Assembly: GCF_020447205.1 (NCBI RefSeq)
Contig: NZ_JAJAEL010000005.1
Span: forward strand, 1 to 64,000
Reading direction: 5' to 3'
Origin: Thalassolituus alkanivorans
GTDB taxonomy: Bacteria > Pseudomonadota > Gammaproteobacteria > Pseudomonadales > Oceanobacteraceae
DNA: 64,000 bases
Below, piece by piece: positions 62,547-64,000 of the stretch. Numbering within the stretch: position 1 is the first letter of the stretch; each line of letters begins with the position of its first letter. The notes below the pieces were generated by a model. The model was not told the origin of the DNA. It did not search any database and was given only the letters and a program-made list of their open reading frames with translations. The translations under genes and the position numbers were made by a program.

Positions 62547-63434
62547 ATGACCCGCCAGCCAACTGATGCTGCAGTGATCAGCATCGAGACATTTTTCCAC
62601 GAAGATACTTTCACCTTTACCCATCTGCTGGTCGATAAAAGTACTGCCCGTGCGGCCATTATCGACCCGGTACTGGACTTTGATCAGAAATCCGGACGTA
62701 CCAGTACGGCCTTTATTGACGCCATTCTCGCCGAGGTCAGGGAGCAGTCTCTGATTCTGGATTATGTACTGGAAACCCATGCCCATGCCGACCACCTGAC
62801 CGCGGCGGATTACATCCGCAGCCAAAGCGGTGCGCGCATCGTTATCGGTGCCGCGATTTGTCAGGTGCAGGGCACCTTTAAGAAGATCTTCAATGAGGGG
62901 GAAGGCTTTATCGCCGATGGCCATCAGTTTGACCTGTTGGTCAGCGAAGGCGATAGCCTGCAGCTCGGCGACAGTCATATTGATGTAATGGCCACTCCGG
63001 GACACACCCCGGCCTGTGTCAGCTATCAGGTGAATCAGCGCGATGTGTTTGTCGGTGATACCCTGTTTATGCCGGATGTCGGTACGGCCCGCTGTGATTT
63101 CCCCGGTGGTGATGCTGCGACTTTATATCTGTCGGTACAGCGTTTACTGGCCTTACCGGAAGAGACTGTGCTGCATTTATGCCATGACTATCCGCCGTCT
63201 GAGCGGCCGGTTTGCTCGGTCGTAACCGTTGCGGAGCAGCGGGCGGCAAATATCCATGTAAAAGCCGGTGTCAGTGAAGTTTCCTTTATCACAATGCGCA
63301 CGGAACGTGATGCCGGGCTGGATATGCCGCGGCTGATTCTGCCATCGCTGCAGGTGAATATCCGCGCCGGGGCGTTTCCGCAGGCGGAAGATAATGGTGT
63401 GTCTTACCTGAAACTGCCGTTAAACCTGCTCTGA
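62547..63434 (+). CDS. MBL-fold hydrolase, persulfide dioxygenase-like (Blh/ETHE1 type)
   Basis: 295 residues. THAHADHLTAADYI zinc/iron motif, ATPGHTPACVSY and VGDTLFMPDVGTARCDFPGG are the features of persulfide dioxygenase-like MBL proteins. It probably oxidises glutathione persulfide to sulfite. Divergent from the BigR-like regulator and a SulP transporter, completing a sulfur-response module. GCCGGAGGCCGTA ribosome-binding site. Confidence 0.87.
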   Translation: MTRQPTDAAVISIETFFHEDTFTFTHLLVDKSTARAAIIDPVLDFDQKSGRTSTAFIDAILAEVREQSLILDYVLETHAHADHLTAADYIRSQSGARIVIGAAICQVQGTFKKIFNEGEGFIADGHQFDLLVSEGDSLQLGDSHIDVMATPGHTPACVSYQVNQRDVFVGDTLFMPDVGTARCDFPGGDAATLYLSVQRLLALPEETVLHLCHDYPPSERPVCSVVTVAEQRAANIHVKAGVSEVSFITMRTERDAGLDMPRLILPSLQVNIRAGAFPQAEDNGVSYLKLPLNLL

Positions 63435-63516
63435 CGGGGCGTGTATGGCAATGACTTTTTGGCATTTGCACCGATTTCTATTAGTCTGAATGCAACCAAA
63501 CAAAAAGGAATAAGCC

Positions 63517-63954
63517 ATGCTGGCGAACAACCGTTGGGTCAGGGCTACCGGTAGTCTGAATGACAAGCCCATCAGTATTCAGTACCGCGAAGACTGGGAG
63601 CTTGCCCGCCAATCGGAAAGCTATCCGTTGTGCGTGCAGATTGCCTGGAACGCCGGCAGCGTTGATGACAGCACCGGCTTTCCCGGTCTGGCTGAACAAG
63701 GCAAAATCCTGACCTTCGGTGAGCACCTGCAGCAACAGCTTGAACCGGCAGAAAATGCACTGGTTACCATGGTGATTACCCATGACGGAGTGTGCCAGTG
63801 GATTATCTACTGCAAAGATATTGAGCTGTTAAAAGAAGGTCTTGACCGCATTCCCACCGGCGAGGGCTTGTACCCGATTGAGGTGGTGGCCGATGAAGAC
63901 CCTCAGTGGCAGACCTTTACGCAGGTGTATCAGGCGATTCGTCCAGAAGCCTGA
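63517..63954 (+). CDS. DUF695 family protein
   Basis: 145 residues: MLANNRWVRATGSLNDKPISIQYREDW start and VICHDGVCQWIIYCKD-like middle fit DUF695 (a small stand-alone fold of unknown function, sometimes with DUF1016-like partners). Length and charge are ordinary. The end overlaps the terminal minus-strand frame. Confidence 0.75.
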   Translation: MLANNRWVRATGSLNDKPISIQYREDWELARQSESYPLCVQIAWNAGSVDDSTGFPGLAEQGKILTFGEHLQQQLEPAENALVTMVITHDGVCQWIIYCKDIELLKEGLDRIPTGEGLYPIEVVADEDPQWQTFTQVYQAIRPEA

Positions 63955-64000
63955 GCGTCTCCTGCCGGCGTTCTTCAATCTCCGCCAGCTCCGCTTCGAC
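63917..64000 (-). CDS. C-terminus of an unidentified gene (partial)
   Basis: The minus-strand frame reads VEAELAEIEERRQETLRLLDE then ends SPDTPA, 28 codons including the stop; charged and helical, as a coiled-coil tail. Its gene starts outside the window. It overlaps the DUF695 stop by 38 nt. Too little to identify. Confidence 0.35.
   Translation of the reverse strand, partial: VEAELAEIEERRQETLRLLDESPDTPA

Overview
The window is about 64 kb of chromosome from a Gram-negative, free-living gammaproteobacterium. Gene content (OmpW, CopA/CopB/CopSR, FadH/FadD and acyl-CoA dehydrogenase, DUF2789, DUF6942, YaeQ, DUF2489, PA4780-type RIO kinase, heterodimeric E1 plus E2 2-oxoacid dehydrogenase) and a moderate G+C fit a marine Oceanospirillales-type organism (Thalassolituus/Oceanobacter-like). 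That placement is inference; no rRNA, tRNA or other marker settles it. No tRNA, rRNA, CRISPR array or prophage was seen.

Layout. 1-99: inner edge of a probable IS256-family insertion sequence. 104-3411: small membrane protein, fadH and a divergent PadR-type regulator with paired operators. 3528-3755: decayed copy of the small membrane gene. 3843-13629: copper block: copSR two-component system, divergent multicopper oxidase copA and copB, a His/Met-rich periplasmic protein, a membrane-anchored cytochrome c, a Cu+ P-type ATPase, a cupredoxin-like protein, an HMA-like protein and a DUF5676 membrane protein. 13739-17173: loosely packed region with a GXWXG/DUF4334 protein, a third relic of the small membrane gene, an AraC relic, and an enoyl-CoA hydratase divergent from a TetR regulator. 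17174-24407: MBL hydrolase, a CpdB-like nucleotidase lipoprotein preceded by a Pho-box-like array, LysR/DoxX/glutathionyl-hydroquinone reductase, a cold-shock protein and a RIO kinase. 24505-29141: saccharopine-dehydrogenase-like protein, then the arsenic operon arsR-arsC-acr3-arsH-DUF6942. 29201-35414: housekeeping and unknown genes, including a MtfA-like metallopeptidase with a SEC-C tail and two tandem solute-binding-like proteins. 35899-39218: E1alpha-E1beta-E2 operon. 39226-45963: P-loop kinase, exonuclease-like protein, GGDEF/EAL + FIST + DUF2789 cluster, fatty acid desaturase and AraC regulator. 46096-49849: fadD and an acyl-CoA dehydrogenase. 49922-58481: atypical sensor, ompW with a canonical FNR/ANR box, chalcone-isomerase-like protein, cls, folE, murI, diguanylate cyclase and ppk2. 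58478-58747: MITE-like element at the ppk2 stop codon. 58756-64000: small genes, YceI, DUF2489, then a SulP/BigR-like ArsR/persulfide-dioxygenase-like sulfur module, DUF695 and the end of an unknown gene.

The genes fall into a few themes: metal and metalloid defence (copper, arsenic), fatty-acid metabolism (FadH, FadD, acyl-CoA dehydrogenase, enoyl-CoA hydratase, desaturase), phosphate handling (CpdB-like enzyme, PPK2), c-di-GMP signalling (FIST-GGDEF/EAL pair, lone GGDEF) and reactive sulfur handling. The most system-like stretch is the ten-gene copper block, where several small redox and metal-binding proteins of unclear role sit with known copper-resistance genes. Wherever an in-frame upstream extension existed, starts were chosen by ribosome-binding site and family N-terminus.
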